Below are positions 37,007 through 49,000 of a stretch of 64,000 bases of DNA, piece after piece (the first letter of the stretch is position 1; each line of letters begins with the position of its first letter). The notes below the pieces were generated by a model. It was given only the letters and a program-made list of their open reading frames with translations. It was not told where the DNA came from and made no database searches. The translations under genes and the position numbers were made by a program. The stretch lies in assembly GCA_020631735.1 (NCBI GenBank), contig CM036191.1, positions 42,350,309 through 42,414,308 on the forward strand. Direction: 5' to 3'. The DNA is from Saccharum officinarum. Taxonomy: Eukaryota > Streptophyta > Magnoliopsida > Poales > Poaceae.

Positions 37007-40000
37007 TTGTTTATAGGTACCACCGGCATTGGAGGCTTGATTCATTTGGATTCATATTGGTCATCATATGTTGAATCAAGTTTTAAAGCTTAGTGCATAT
37101 TCTATCCCAATGCCAAGTCAAAATAAGTGGAGTCCAAATGCTACAACATACAAGTGCAACATTCAAGATTGTGGTGATTTATTGGATATATTTAATGGCT
37201 TGCAATTTATTTGAGTAAAAGCTTGCTATTGGATGTTCATGAGCTAACCAAGGTATATCTCTTGTTGATCATTTTATTTGGGTGCATATGAGTTGATTGA
37301 ATTGGATAAATGTGCAATGTTGCTTGCTATGAGATGATTGAATGGATTAAATGCTTAGCAATCAAGTTTGGATTGATTTGGGTTGGATAAGTTCATGAGA
37401 TGACCTTTAGTAAGTGGATTGAATGGATATATATGTCTTATGAAAGTATTCAAACAAGTTAGTTTCAAGTTTGATTCACTTTTGTTGAAGAATAGCTCAT
37501 GTATTGAAATCTGTCCTATATTGAAAATCTGAGCTAGCAGTGATCTTAGCCACGTTTGAATGATCAAATCTATTTGGATTGGCTTGAAATTTGGTATACA
37601 TGCTCTACGCTTATGAAAGAATATGCTGTAGAAATTTCATGAGAATTGGATAAGAGATGCTTCGGTTTTGGAGTGCATCTTGTCAGTTTTAGTGCAGCAG
37701 TTTTTCAGCATGTAGCAGTGGTAGAAGATTTGAAATCTGGTAGCAATCTAGAAGTCAAATGAAGCTCAATTTTTTACAGTTGCTATATGACTTAGTAAGT
37801 CACATCTCCACCAAATTTCGTGGCTTTTGGACCTGTACATTGGGAGATATGAATTATTCTTTGAAGGGTACAGAATCTGCCAGAAAAGTGACAATCATTG
37901 GATTAATTTAGAGTCACTTTGATTGAAAGGTCCTCAAGTTGGAAACATGTTTATAAGTGGTTGAAGTACCTAAGCTTGGTTTTGGATTGATCTATAAGCT
38001 TGACAAGAAATGAGTACAAGGCACTTGATCGAGGAATGTACTTGGTGTACATATTTAGTACTCAAATTTGAAGATCAAGATCAAACTCAAGATGAGAATA
38101 AAAGTTTAAGTTCTAGGATGATTGGAGATCATTTGGTAGAAAGAAAAGGACTTAAAGAATAATTCAAGGTTACTCATCAAGTTAAGTCCATGGATCAATC
38201 AAACTATATCATTTCAAGTGAGTATCAAGAGTAGTTCTTTGGAGAAAGGTCACTTCTCCCTAGTGAGGGGCTTGCCGCCGTGTGTAGGTGAAACCAAGTT
38301 TGGGACTTGGAAGGCTAACATGGAAGTGGTGATCCGAGGAACTTGTGATGCTTAGTTGAAGCAATCAAAATGGTTGATCAAGAAAAGCAAGCAACACCCA
38401 AAAGAGAGCTAGTCATGTATTTCAAGTGGTATTCTAAGTAGTTCTCTCATGCAAGCATTGATAAAAAAAATGAAGCAAGCCAACCACAACTCAAGAGATA
38501 GTGCACTTTATCTTAAGTGGTTTTCATTTCATATGGGTGAAGAATGGTTTTATCTATGATGATTGGTCTTCACCAAGCTCATAAATTGGACTTCACATTG
38601 CTATTGGAGTAATGAATTGGAATCTATGTGACTATCCTCTACTCCAACATAGCAAAGGTATCATTGTAATGTGCATGATCATTTCATCCCTTACTAGTAT
38701 GCGGTTAGTGCATATAGTACATGTTTATTAGGATCATGCATAACAAATAAATTTTTTAAATTCATAGCCTACCACTATTGCTTGATTGATTAATTGATCT
38801 AGTGGTATGGATATGAGTTTGTTCATGAGCTAGTGAACCCAAGTATTTGATCTAGTTTGGATTGCTAACAAGTGACAAGTACAACATTGGCAAGATAACC
38901 CTTATTATGAGGTGTGAAGAAGCTTGTCATTGGATCAAACCGGACTTGGAATCTTAGGCAAATCAACATAGTTCAAGTCATACAAGAAGCTTATGACAAT
39001 GATAAGAGTACAAGCACAAGACAACAATGAAAATGGATATCTAGTAGTTGTTTTCAAGTGGTATCTAGACTCAAATTGATCTTCCAAGTGATATTCACTA
39101 GTGGTGTCTAGATTATGATATATAAGTGATATCTTACAAGTGGTACTCATGAAGATAGCAATTGTTCAAGAAGTGAATATTATTGTCAAATCCTTCAAAA
39201 TGGATCTATACTAGAAAGCTCTTTCAAATGGTATCACATTCCTACTCATGATATATTCACGTGGTATCATTCATGCAAGACGATGGTTTCACAAGTGATC
39301 CTCAACTTTAAGTGATCAAATCAAGAAATGCTACCCTCATCCTCAAGTGGTATCTCAAGTGAATGACACATGCTATGACATAGGGGGAGGAGCCCCACCG
39401 ATTGGTATCAAGGTCAAAGATCCTATGTGGTATCTCAAGAGCAACCATAAAGTTTGTCATTCCAACATATGTGGTAATGTCCATCAAAATGCAAAATTCA
39501 AGTCTCAACCATCTACCCCAATGCTAGCCTTTGCATCAATAAGAAGCACACCTTTTATGGAAATTGATGACAAAGGGGGAGAGATTGGACAAAGATATGC
39601 AAGATTTCCTTTGGGGAGAGATTGCTTTAGAGAGAGAGATGTTATTGGACATGGATATGGACAAAGAGGGAGCAACATTGAAGAATGTAAGGGGATCAAA
39701 ATTCTTGGATAAAGAAAGCACACAAGTAGGAGGAGCAAGTTCATGAATGTTGATTGATTGCATTTGATATGTGCATAATTCATGTGCTTGCTTGCATTGC
39801 ATAAGCTCTTAAATTCAATATGCATGCTTGTGTGGTGTATGCTAGTTATAGAACTTGAATGATGATTTGATAACTAGCATGCATAGGATGTTAGCTAGAC
39901 TTGTGATTATCATGCAAAAACTAGAACCATGCTTATAATGTTGATCTCACGGGGTTTCTAGTGTTTTTGATGTCTAGCTACTCATGATGCTAAGGATGAT

Positions 40001-40354
40001 GGCAAACTTATGATTTTCAAATGGTATCAAGCTACTAATTGGTATCAAGCTACAAATGTTTATTCTATACACCTTAGCATCACTTAGTAGTGCTAACCCT
40101 CCCACAAATTTCATATTTATGCATATGTGCAAGCTTGAAACCAAACCTTTTGAGCACATATGTAGGGGGAGTTATCACTACCAAGTCGGATTTTATGGTG
40201 CTTATCCAATTCTTGACATAAAGCTTAAATGTTGGATAAGTAGTATAAAATCCAAAACAAGTTGGCAATTTACACTTGTGTGAAGTGCTAGCTTGAAAAA
40301 GCTTAATTTCCATATCTTTGTAGAGTTGTCATCAATTACCAAAAAGGGGGAGAT
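37007..40354 (+). other. Non-coding 3' interior of family A with protease remnant (unit 3)
   Basis: The first bases (about 37010-37045) align with B's gag/pol boundary and protease start: ATAGGTAC... and GGCATTGGAGGCTTGATTC, against GTAGGTCA... and GGCATTGGGTGCTTGATAG. The rest has no coding signal. GATTGAAAGGTCCT at 37921-37934 copies the polypurine-tract/LTR junction. A TGGTATC cluster and multiple purine tracts lie between about 39050 and 40353. The terminal tract AAAAAGGGGGAGA is at 40341-40353. Confidence 0.82.
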
Positions 40355-42837
40355 TGAAAGGTCCTTGTTTGGTTTTGGTAATTGAGTGACAACTTAGGTG
40401 GACTAATATGTGGTTATGTGAGATACACAGGAGATTAGTCCACAGGTAATGGTGTCATGGAGGAGCTCATTGTATATGAGACATGACATTGACTCATGTG
40501 ACCAAGATGATGAAGACCAAGATGATGCTTGGCTCGATGGACCGGTTGTGAAGGTGAAGGGCAAGTCGAGGCTTCGAAGCGAAGGACCATGCGGTGGTGA
40601 AGCTTGAGCAAGATTTGGCGCCGACGGACCGATGCAACGGTGAAGAGCAAGTGAAGTCAAGGTCGATGGATCAAGACGGTCATGTGATGATATGAAGTGG
40701 TTCATATCATTTGTGATATGGTTGGTGCATGTGTTGCATCAACGTCAGAGGAGATGGAGTGGAATGCGCAAGGCAAAGGTATAACCTAGGGCACCATTTC
40801 ACCGGTCATAGGTGTGTAGAGAAGTTTATGACCGGGTTTTAGGATAGATGGCCGTACTATTAAGAGGGGCAAACTTGTTTGCATATCGGTCATCTAGTGC
40901 CACTCGAGTGATCTAACTATGCATCGTTGCTAGGATCGAGTGGCGTGGCAAGTTGAGTGGTTAACTCCTTCGGTAAAATGTTTGTGAAAATGCTAACACA
41001 CGTACACAAGGTGGTGATCACTTGTTGGTGTTGGCACATTTACGAAGGCGGTGGAGTTTGAGCGGTAGAGAGGGGTTTGGGTTCCTCTCTCTCTCCCGCC
41101 GAGCTTGCGAGGCGGGATTCGGCGCTTTTTGGAGAAGTGAAATGCCTATTTTCTACTACGCCGGAAGTCCGGAAAAGAAACGGAGGCGAACGGAGGTCAC
41201 AGAGGTGACCGGACGCTGGACCGGACGCGGTCACTGTTTGACCGGACGCGTCCGGTCAGTGTCCAGTGTCTGCGCGTTTTTCAGTTGTTTGATCGGACGC
41301 GAGGCGCGTCCGGTCACAGACGACCGGACGCGTCCGGTCGTCCAGGGAGCTTACTGGACTCCAACCGGACGCGGGCACTGTGGCGTCCGGTCAGTTCTTC
41401 AGCGCGTCCGGTCGCTGGTTCGTTGTGCGCGGCTCAGGGTTGACTAGCGCGTCCGGTCAGTTATGGGACCGGTGCGTCCGGTCGTGACCGGCGCGTCCGG
41501 TCGTTGCGACCGGCGCATCCGGTCGGTGCTTCGCGAAACTAGCCATTGCGCGACCGGCGCGTCCGGTCAGTTACGGGACCGGTGCGTCCGGTCGTGACCG
41601 GCGCGTCCGGTCGTTGCGACCGGCGCGTCCGGTCGGTGCTTCGCGAAACTAGCCGTTGCGCGACCGGCGCGTCCGGTCAGTTTCGACCGGCGCGTCCGGT
41701 CGTCCCGACTTTTTGCCCAGTGAAGGGGTAACGGCTCTATTTGACCGTGGGGTTATAAATAGACGTTGTGGCCGGCCATGGCCGGTAGCTGAGCACACTA
41801 TAGTCTTTGTGACTTGTGTGGTAGTGCTTGGGAGCCCTCTAACTCACTCATGCTTGATAGTGTTCATCGGATCGAGTGAGAGAGCGATTCTAGTGCGTTG
41901 CTTTGAGAGATTGCATCGTGTGGCACTAGGTGATCGTGTTGCAAGCCGGTGGTGCTTGTTACTCTTGGAGGTTGCCACCTCCTAGACGGCTTGGTGGCTT
42001 GTGGCTCCGTCGAAGCTCGCAAGAAGATTGTGCGAGGCTCCGGAGAAGCTTTGTGAGGGGGATTATGCTCACCCCGCGGGGATCGCGAAGAGCAACTCTA
42101 GTTGAGCGTGTCATTGAGCTACCACACTTTATGGTGGGTTCTTGCGGTGCCTTTTGAGAGGCTCGGTGTGTGACCGATTAGCCGCCGAACCACGAAGTGT
42201 TGGTCGACACAACGGGGACGTAGCTTGGTGGCAACCAAGTGAACCTCGGGAGAAAAATCACCGTGTCAACATTGTTCTTCATCTTCTCGGTGGTTTGCCT
42301 TCGTACAACACAAGCTTGTATTTACTTTCATATATACTTGTGCTTGTGTAGTTGCTCTCTTAACTAGTTTGCTTGTGTAGCTTGCTAGTTGTCTTCTTGC
42401 TTGTGTAGCTAGAAGCTTCCCCTTGCGTGACTAATTTGGTTTGTGTAACCTTATTAGTCACATTGCTTAGTTTGTGTAGCTAAGTGACTTGCGCTCTCTA
42501 ATTTGACATTAGTTGCCTTGTTATTGAGCTTTGCTAGTGAGCTTAGGAGCTTTGTGCTTTTGCTTCACTAGTTGTGTAGGAGCTCCCTCGGTTGGCAAAG
42601 TACTAGTGCATAGGTTTGTGTGACCTTGCTCTAGAATTGAGTAGGTGAGCTCTTGGTAAGCTTAGCACCTTAGTTGCTTAATTAGGATCTTTGCAAGGTG
42701 CTAGAGAACTTAGATAGAGGGGTGTAGTCTTGGCTAGACCGATAAGTTTAATTCCGCATTTGTTTTGGTTAGCCAACGCGTTTAAGTTTTAGAAAGGACT
42801 ATTCACCCCCCCTCTAGTCCGCCATCTCAACCCTTCA
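40355..42837 (+). repeat. Family A 3' LTR (unit 3)
   Basis: 2,483 bp. The palindrome array is at 41207-41701 and TATAAATA at 41754-41761. It is followed by CCCGA and the right part of the B LTR. Confidence 0.95.
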
Positions 42838-43122
42838 CCCGAGGATTTCTCTTGTGTGATTGATTAATTGGTACTTCTCTTCTCTACATGGTGGTATAAT
42901 CACTCGAAGCTCTTCTCTCGTATTACATCTTGTATCTAGCTTGTTTTTGTTGTTGTGTTTAGTGGATAGCCTTGTACTAGACTTGTGTAGGTGGCTTGGT
43001 TAATCAGTTAGAGCTAGTGTATTTTGCTCCGCCACCTTTTGTTCTAACTTGTGGTTAAGTAATTCTTGTAGAAGTTTTAATTAGGCTATTCACCCCCCCC
43101 TCTAGCCTATTTGGACCTTACA
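42838..43122 (+). repeat. Family B LTR, right part (unit 3)
   Basis: Begins with the duplicated CCCGA and ends GGACCTTACA, completing the LTR begun at 30926. Confidence 0.92.
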
Positions 43123-43124
43123 AG

Positions 43125-43137
43125 TGGTATCGGAGCC
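43125..43137 (+). promoter_or_regulatory. Primer-binding site, family B (unit 3)
   Basis: TGGTATCGGAGCC lies 2 bp after the LTR end; tRNA-Met type. Confidence 0.88.
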
Positions 43138-43182
43138 GAGACACCGTTTATTTGAGGCTTAACAACATACGGTGAAGAAAAA

Positions 43183-45261
43183 ATGGCTCAATTAAGTTTA
43201 CACATCAACAACACCAAGAAGGCACCTCACTTTGATGGCACAAATTATGCTTATTGGAAGGTTAAGATGACTGCACACCTCAAGTCAATCAATAGAGAAG
43301 TGTGGAAGGTCACCGAAACAAAATTTGAGGTTGCTAATCCGGAAGCACCTACACCGGTGGAAGAGAAGAAGCTCCAATGCAATGACATTGCCATTAGTGC
43401 TCTTCATGAGGCACTAGATGACAAGACATTTGAGCAAGTGAAGAACATAGAAGTTGCACATGATGCTTGGGCCAAGCTTGAAGAAACATTTGAAGGCACC
43501 GAAGGCACAAAGACCGCTAAAGCATATATCTTGCAAGAAAAATTTTCAAGCTTCAAGATGCAAGATAATGAGAGTGTACCGGAGATGTTTCATAGATTGC
43601 AAGTCATTGTCAATGAGCTCAAGGCACTTGGTGAGGAAGTCAAAGATAATCAATTCTCTATGAAGTTCTTGAGAAGCCTACCCAAGAGGTTTGATACATT
43701 GATCACCGTGCTAGTGAGGACTACATTGAAGGATTCAACTCCTCAACAAATATTTCAAGAGGTGATGACCGATGATTCATATAGAGAAGATGATGAGAAG
43801 GATGAGTTGGTCAAGAAGAAGAAGAAGGAAAATGAGAAGAAAGATGATGAAAATAAGAAGAGTGTGGCATTCAAAGCCACCACATCCAAGGGCAAGTCCA
43901 AGATTGAATCATCAAGTGATGAAGACTCAAGCTCTTGTGATAGTGATGACATTGATGAGAAGATGGCTCTCTTTGTCAAGCAATTTGGCAAATTCATGAA
44001 GAAGAAGGGCTATCGTGCAAAGAGGAGGAAGAACTCATCTAAGAAGAATGAGCATACCATGAGATGCTTTAGATGCCATAGCAAGGACCATCTCATTGCA
44101 AAGTGTCCTTATGATAGTGATGATGAAGATGCTATCAAGAAGGAGAGGAAGAAGCAAAAGAAGAAGCAAGAAAAGAAGGAGAGCTCTCATAAAAAGAAGA
44201 ATGATTCTCATGTTGCTACATGGGATAGTGATGATTCCTCAAGTGATGATGAGGATGACTACAAGAGCAAGAAGAAGGGATATGCTAGCATTGCCATCCA
44301 ATAGAAGGTCTCCCTCTTCGACACTCCATCGTGCTTCATGGCTAAGGCCTCTAAGGTATCATCCGATGATGAGAGTGATCATGATAATGCTAGTGATAGT
44401 GATAGTGATGAAGAAGAATTCACTAAAGATGAACTAATCACTATGCTAAAAGATTGCACTCAACATTATAAAGAATCTAGAAAGGAGTGCAAGGGCTTGC
44501 TTAAGGAAAAGAAAAACCTTATGCAAGAACTTGATGAGCTTAGGGCATCTTATGAGAGTCTAAAGGTAGACCATAAGAAGCTTCAAAAGTCTCACACTAA
44601 GCTTGAAGAAGCTCATTCCTCTCTAGTTGAAAAATGTGAAAACATGCCAACTAATGTTGAGAAAGCTAAAACTTGCAACATAGGCATATCGTGTGATATA
44701 ATTGATGAATCTTGTCATAAGCCTATCATTGTTGCTCCCACTAACCCTTCATGTAGCTCATCTACATCATCCTCATCTAGTAGTGATGGTTTCACTTGTG
44801 ACTCCACACTTATAGTTGAGAATGAAAATCTCAAGAAGGAGATAAAAGAGCTCAATCACACCTTAGCTAAGGCTTATGGTGGTGAGGACCGCTTGCTTAT
44901 GTGCTTGGGTAGCCAAAGAGCTTCTCTCTACAAAGAGGGATTGGGCTATAACCCCAAGAAAGGCAAGGCCGCTTTTGCTCCTCACAAGACTAGTTTTGTG
45001 AAGAACAAAGGTAGCTATTGCAAAGTGTGCAAGCAAGTTGGTCATATAGAGCAACATTGCATGAACAAGAAATCCAATGCTAATGTATCCTCAATTAAGT
45101 TTGATTCTTTCTATATACTTACCAAGGGTACAAATGGTGTTCATGCTAAGTTCATTGGTACACCATGGATAGGCTCAAAGAAGAAAGTCATTTGGGTACC
45201 AAAGAGCTTGGTCACTAACCTTGGAGGACCCAAACAAGTTTGGGTACCTAAAAAGAATTGA
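43183..45261 (+). pseudogene. gag: gag, family B, best copy with one internal TAG (unit 3)
   Basis: This gene encodes the particle protein. The frame is open from ATG 43183 to TGA 45259-45261 (693 codons with the stop) except for TAG at 44302-44304. The N-terminal ~210 residues are a copia gag/UBN2-type domain (FDGTNYAYWKVKM near the start). Charged Lys/Glu and Asp/Ser stretches and knuckle CFRCHSKDHLIAKC (44065-44106) follow. After the TAG come an acidic region, a coiled-coil-like region (about residues 440-485), a Ser-rich run and knuckle CKVCKQVGHIEQHC (45019-45060). All units share the TAG, so it is inherited. Its context, CAA TAG, recalls leaky stops, but the following bases do not fit well, so a plain nonsense change is more likely. 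Confidence 0.9.
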
Positions 45262-45274
45262 TCTTGTCTTGTAG

Positions 45275-48200
45275 GTCAATTACAAAGCCGGAGGAAGGCA
45301 TTGGGTGCTTGATAGTGGGTGCACTCAACACATGACCCGGGATTCATATATGTTCAAATCAATTGATACAAGTCAAAATGGTGGTTTTGATGCTATCACT
45401 TTCGGCAACAACAAGAAAGGCAAAGTCAAGGGGCTTGGTAAAATTGCTATTTCAAATGACATGAGCATATCTAATGTGTTGCTAGTTGATAGCTTGGATT
45501 TAAATCTTTTATCGGTGGCACAACTTTGTGATCTTGGCTTCAAGTGCATATTTGGTAGTGATGATGTTGAAGTCATTAGTGTTGATGGATTAAATTTGAT
45601 ATTCAAAGAATTTAGACATGGTAGCTTGTACTTGGTTGACTTCAATGATAGTGAGACACAATTGACATCATGCTTGCTTAGCAAATCTAGTATGGGATGG
45701 TTGTGGCATAGAAGGCTTGGTCATGTTGAAATGAAACAATTGAACAAACTTTTGAGGCATGACTTAGTTAGAGGCTTGAAAGATGTAACTTTTGAAAAGG
45801 ATAAACCATGTAATGCTTGTCAAGCCGGCAAACAAGTTGGAAATACACATCCTAGTAAGAGTGAAATGAGCACATCAAAGGCATTTGAGCTATTGCACAT
45901 GGACTTGTTTGGGCCAACAACATACACTAGCATTGGTGGCAACAAGTATGGTTTTGTGATTGTTGATGACTACACTAGATACACTTGGGTGTTCTTTCTC
46001 TTTGACAAGAGTGATGTTTATGATCTATTCAAGTCTTTTGTCAAGAAAGTGCAAAATGAGTTTGAGACTACCATCAAGAAGATTAGAAGTGACAATGGTA
46101 GTGAGTTTAAGAACACAAGAATTGAAGCTTTATGTGATGATCTTGGTATTGGACATCAATTCTCACCAACATATACTCCTCAATCCAATGGTGTAGTTGA
46201 AAGAAAGAATAGAACTTTATTGACATGGCTAGATCAATGCTTAGTGAATACAATGTGAGTCATTCATTTTGGAGTAAAGCTATCAACACGGCTTGCTATT
46301 GTAGCAACCGTCTCTATTGCCATGGAAAGCTTGGAAAGACACCATATGAGCTATTGAATGGAAGAAAGCCCAACATTGCATACTTTAGAGTGTTTGGTTG
46401 CAAATGCTATATTCTCAAGAAAGGCACTAGATTGAGCAAGTTTGAAAAGAAATGTGATGAAGGGTTCTTACTTGGTTATTCTACCACAAGCAAAGCATAT
46501 AGAGTTTGGAATCTCACAAATGGCACCTTGGAAGAAGTTCATGATGTTGAGTTTGATGAAACCCAAGGATCTCAAAATGAAACTCAAAACCTTGATGATG
46601 TGAGAGGAGATCAATTGTCAAATGCAATGAAGAACATGGACATTGGTGATGTTAGGCCAAGGCAAGTTGATGATGATGATATTCATGTGATCAACCAAAG
46701 TGTGCAAATTGATACAAATCAAGCAAGCTCAAGTGGTACTCATAATGAAGCTCAAGATCAAGGTCAAGCAAGTGGAAGTAATCAACTCCCAATACTCCAA
46801 CCTACTAGTATTGCAAGAGATCATCCATTGGACCAAATCATTGGTGGAATTCAAAGTGGTGTTCAAACTAGATCAAGGCTAGCATCCTTTTGTGAGCACT
46901 ACTCATTTGTGTCACTTGAATAACCTAAGAAAATAGAAGATGCATTGAAAGATTCCGATTGGGTAAATGCCATGCATGAAGAGCTAAACAACTTCACTAG
47001 AAATCAAGTTTGGGAACTTGTTGAAAGGCCGAAGAACTATAATGTGATTGGTACTAAGTGGGTCTTTAGAAACAAGCAAGATCAAGATGGTGTAGTTGTG
47101 AGAAACAAAGCAAGATTGGTAGCACAAGGTTACACACAAGTTGAAGGTCTTGACTTTGGAGAAACATATGCACCGGTTGCAAGATTGGAGGCTATTAGAA
47201 TCTTATTAGCATATGCTTGTGCACACAACATCAAGCTCTATCAAATGGATGTCAAAAGTGCATTTCTCAATGGCTACATCAATGAGGAAGTTTATGTTGA
47301 GCAACCTCCCGGTTTTGAAGATGACAAGAAGCCCGACCATGTTTACAAGCTCAAGAAGGCATTGTATGGTTTGAAGCAAGCACCTAGAGCATGGTATGAG
47401 AGATTGAGGGACTTTCTTCTCTCTAAAGGGTTCAAGATGGGAAAGGTTGACACCACTCTCTTCACCAAGAAGCTTGGAAATGACTTGTTTGTGTTGCAAA
47501 TCTATGTGGATGACATTATCTTTGGATCAACTAACCAAGACTTTTGTGAAGAGTTTGGAAATATGATGGCTAATGAGTTCGAGATGTCTATGATTGGAGA
47601 GCTTAGTTACTTCCTTGGACTTCAAATCAAGCAAATGAAGAATGGCACTTTTGTAAGTCAAGGCAAGTACATCAAGGACATGATTAAGAAGTTTGGATTG
47701 CAAGATGCTAAACCAATGAGTACACCAATGGGCACAAATGATCAATTGGGTATTGATGCTAGTGGCAACATGGTAGATCAAAAGCTATACCGATCTATGA
47801 TTGGAAGTTTGCTCTATGTCACCGCTTCTAGGCCGGATGTGATGTTTAGTGTATGCAAGTGTGCAAGATATCAAGCTTCATCTAGAGAAAGTCACTTGAA
47901 AGCAACCAAGAGAATATTGAGATATCTTAAGGGCACTCATGATGTTAGATTATGGTTTCCAAAGAGGTCAAATTTTGAGTTGATTGGATATTCGGACTCC
48001 GACTATGGCGGATGCAAGATTGATAGAATGAGCACAAGTGGCACTTGTCAATTGCTTGGAAGGTCTCTTGTTTCATGGTCATCAAAGAAACAAAATAGTG
48101 TTGCACTATCTACCGCCGAGGCCGAATATATTAGTGCCGGTAGTTGTTGTGCACAATTGCTTTGGATGAAAGCCACCTTGAATGACTTTGGAATAAAATT

Positions 48201-48420
48201 CAAGAATGTGCCTTTGTTTTGTGATAATGAAAGTGCTATCAAGATGACTCAAAATCCGGTTCAACATTCAAGAACCAAGCACATTGACATAAGGCATCAC
48301 TTCATAAGAGACCATCAACAAAAGGGTGATATTAGCATTGAGAGCATTGGCACCGAAGATCAACTAGCCGACATCTTTACAAGCCACTTGATGAAAGAGA
48401 TTTTACAAGTTGAAGAATGA
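45275..48420 (+). pseudogene. pol: pol, family B, best copy (unit 3)
   Basis: This region encodes the enzymes for processing, integration and replication. The frame opens after TAG 45272-45274, in +1 relative to gag. Protease has its Asp-Ser-Gly at about 45311. The integrase zinc motif HRRLGH ... CNAC lies at about 45705-45830, and the catalytic motifs HMDLFGP, RSDNGSEF and NGVVERKNRT run to about 46214. A shared frame change at about 46215-46225 follows. The C-terminal integrase part (from 46225) stops at TAA 46921-46923, also shared. Reverse transcriptase and RNase H form an unbroken 491-residue frame from 46945, with [15 protein letters not shown] at 47503-47514, SDSDYGG, TAEAEY and CDNESAIK. 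Unlike the others, this copy has no TAA in RNase H; its last ~15 residues are frameshifted. Confidence 0.92.
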
Positions 48421-48900
48421 ATTGAACATACTTGACTTCTCCAACTTGAAATGAGTGCACCCCCACATTCTTATATGACATGCCTCTCCTCCGAACATAG
48501 CAAGGTAAAGTTGTTTGGCATATCATTCATACTTTGCTAAGGACATGTTTAGAACATATAGACATATTTGCATGACAAATAGGCTCATTCATGAAAATCA
48601 AATGAGTTTGATGTATATATGGTACCACTATTGCTTCTATGTTTGATTGATCTAGTGGTAGCATATGACATGTTTGTGGGCTTGCAACCTAGTGTTGAAT
48701 CTAGAAAATGAGCTCATGATGTGTAATTCAACATGGTCAAGATAACCCTTATACTTTATGAGGTGTGAAGAAGCTTGTCCTTGGATCAAACCGAATTACA
48801 TATTCTAGGCAAGTGATCTAGATTGAACCATAATTTGGACTCCCTCAAATTGATTGACTTGACTCTCACTAAAATTGGCACCTTTTTGGTGATTACAAAA
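48421..48900 (+). other. Family B 3' non-coding interior, cut by a gap (unit 3)
   Basis: Matches 61250-61722 with several substitutions. It runs past the point where unit 1 is joined to the GC-rich segment, so this copy was not truncated there. No gene is seen. Confidence 0.87.
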
Positions 48901-49000
48901 NNNNNNNNNNNNNNNNNNNNNNNNNNNNNNNNNNNNNNNNNNNNNNNNNNNNNNNNNNNNNNNNNNNNNNNNNNNNNNNNNNNNNNNNNNNNNNNNNNNN
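48901..49000. other. Assembly gap (100 N)
   Basis: Exactly 100 N joining the B 3' interior to the middle of a family A gag. The B LTR left part, the A 5' LTR and the first ~1 kb of A gag expected between them, about 5.3 kb, are missing. Confidence 0.98.

Larger units (their letters stand above)
32595..42837 (+). mobile_element. Complete family A Sirevirus-like element, best copy (unit 3)
   Basis: 10,243 bp with intact ends, both LTRs, primer-binding site, polypurine tract and a perfect CCCGA duplication. The gag-like gene is interrupted only by one TAA. No protease, integrase, reverse transcriptase or RNase H is encoded. It occupies the same site in the B LTR as the unit 2 element, so the two descend from one insertion or are the same one. 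Confidence 0.95.

Noticed and set aside
44302..44304. Programmed readthrough of the gag TAG
   Set aside because: The upstream CAA fits a leaky context but the downstream bases do not, and the stop lies inside gag rather than between gag and pol. A nonsense mutation is simpler.
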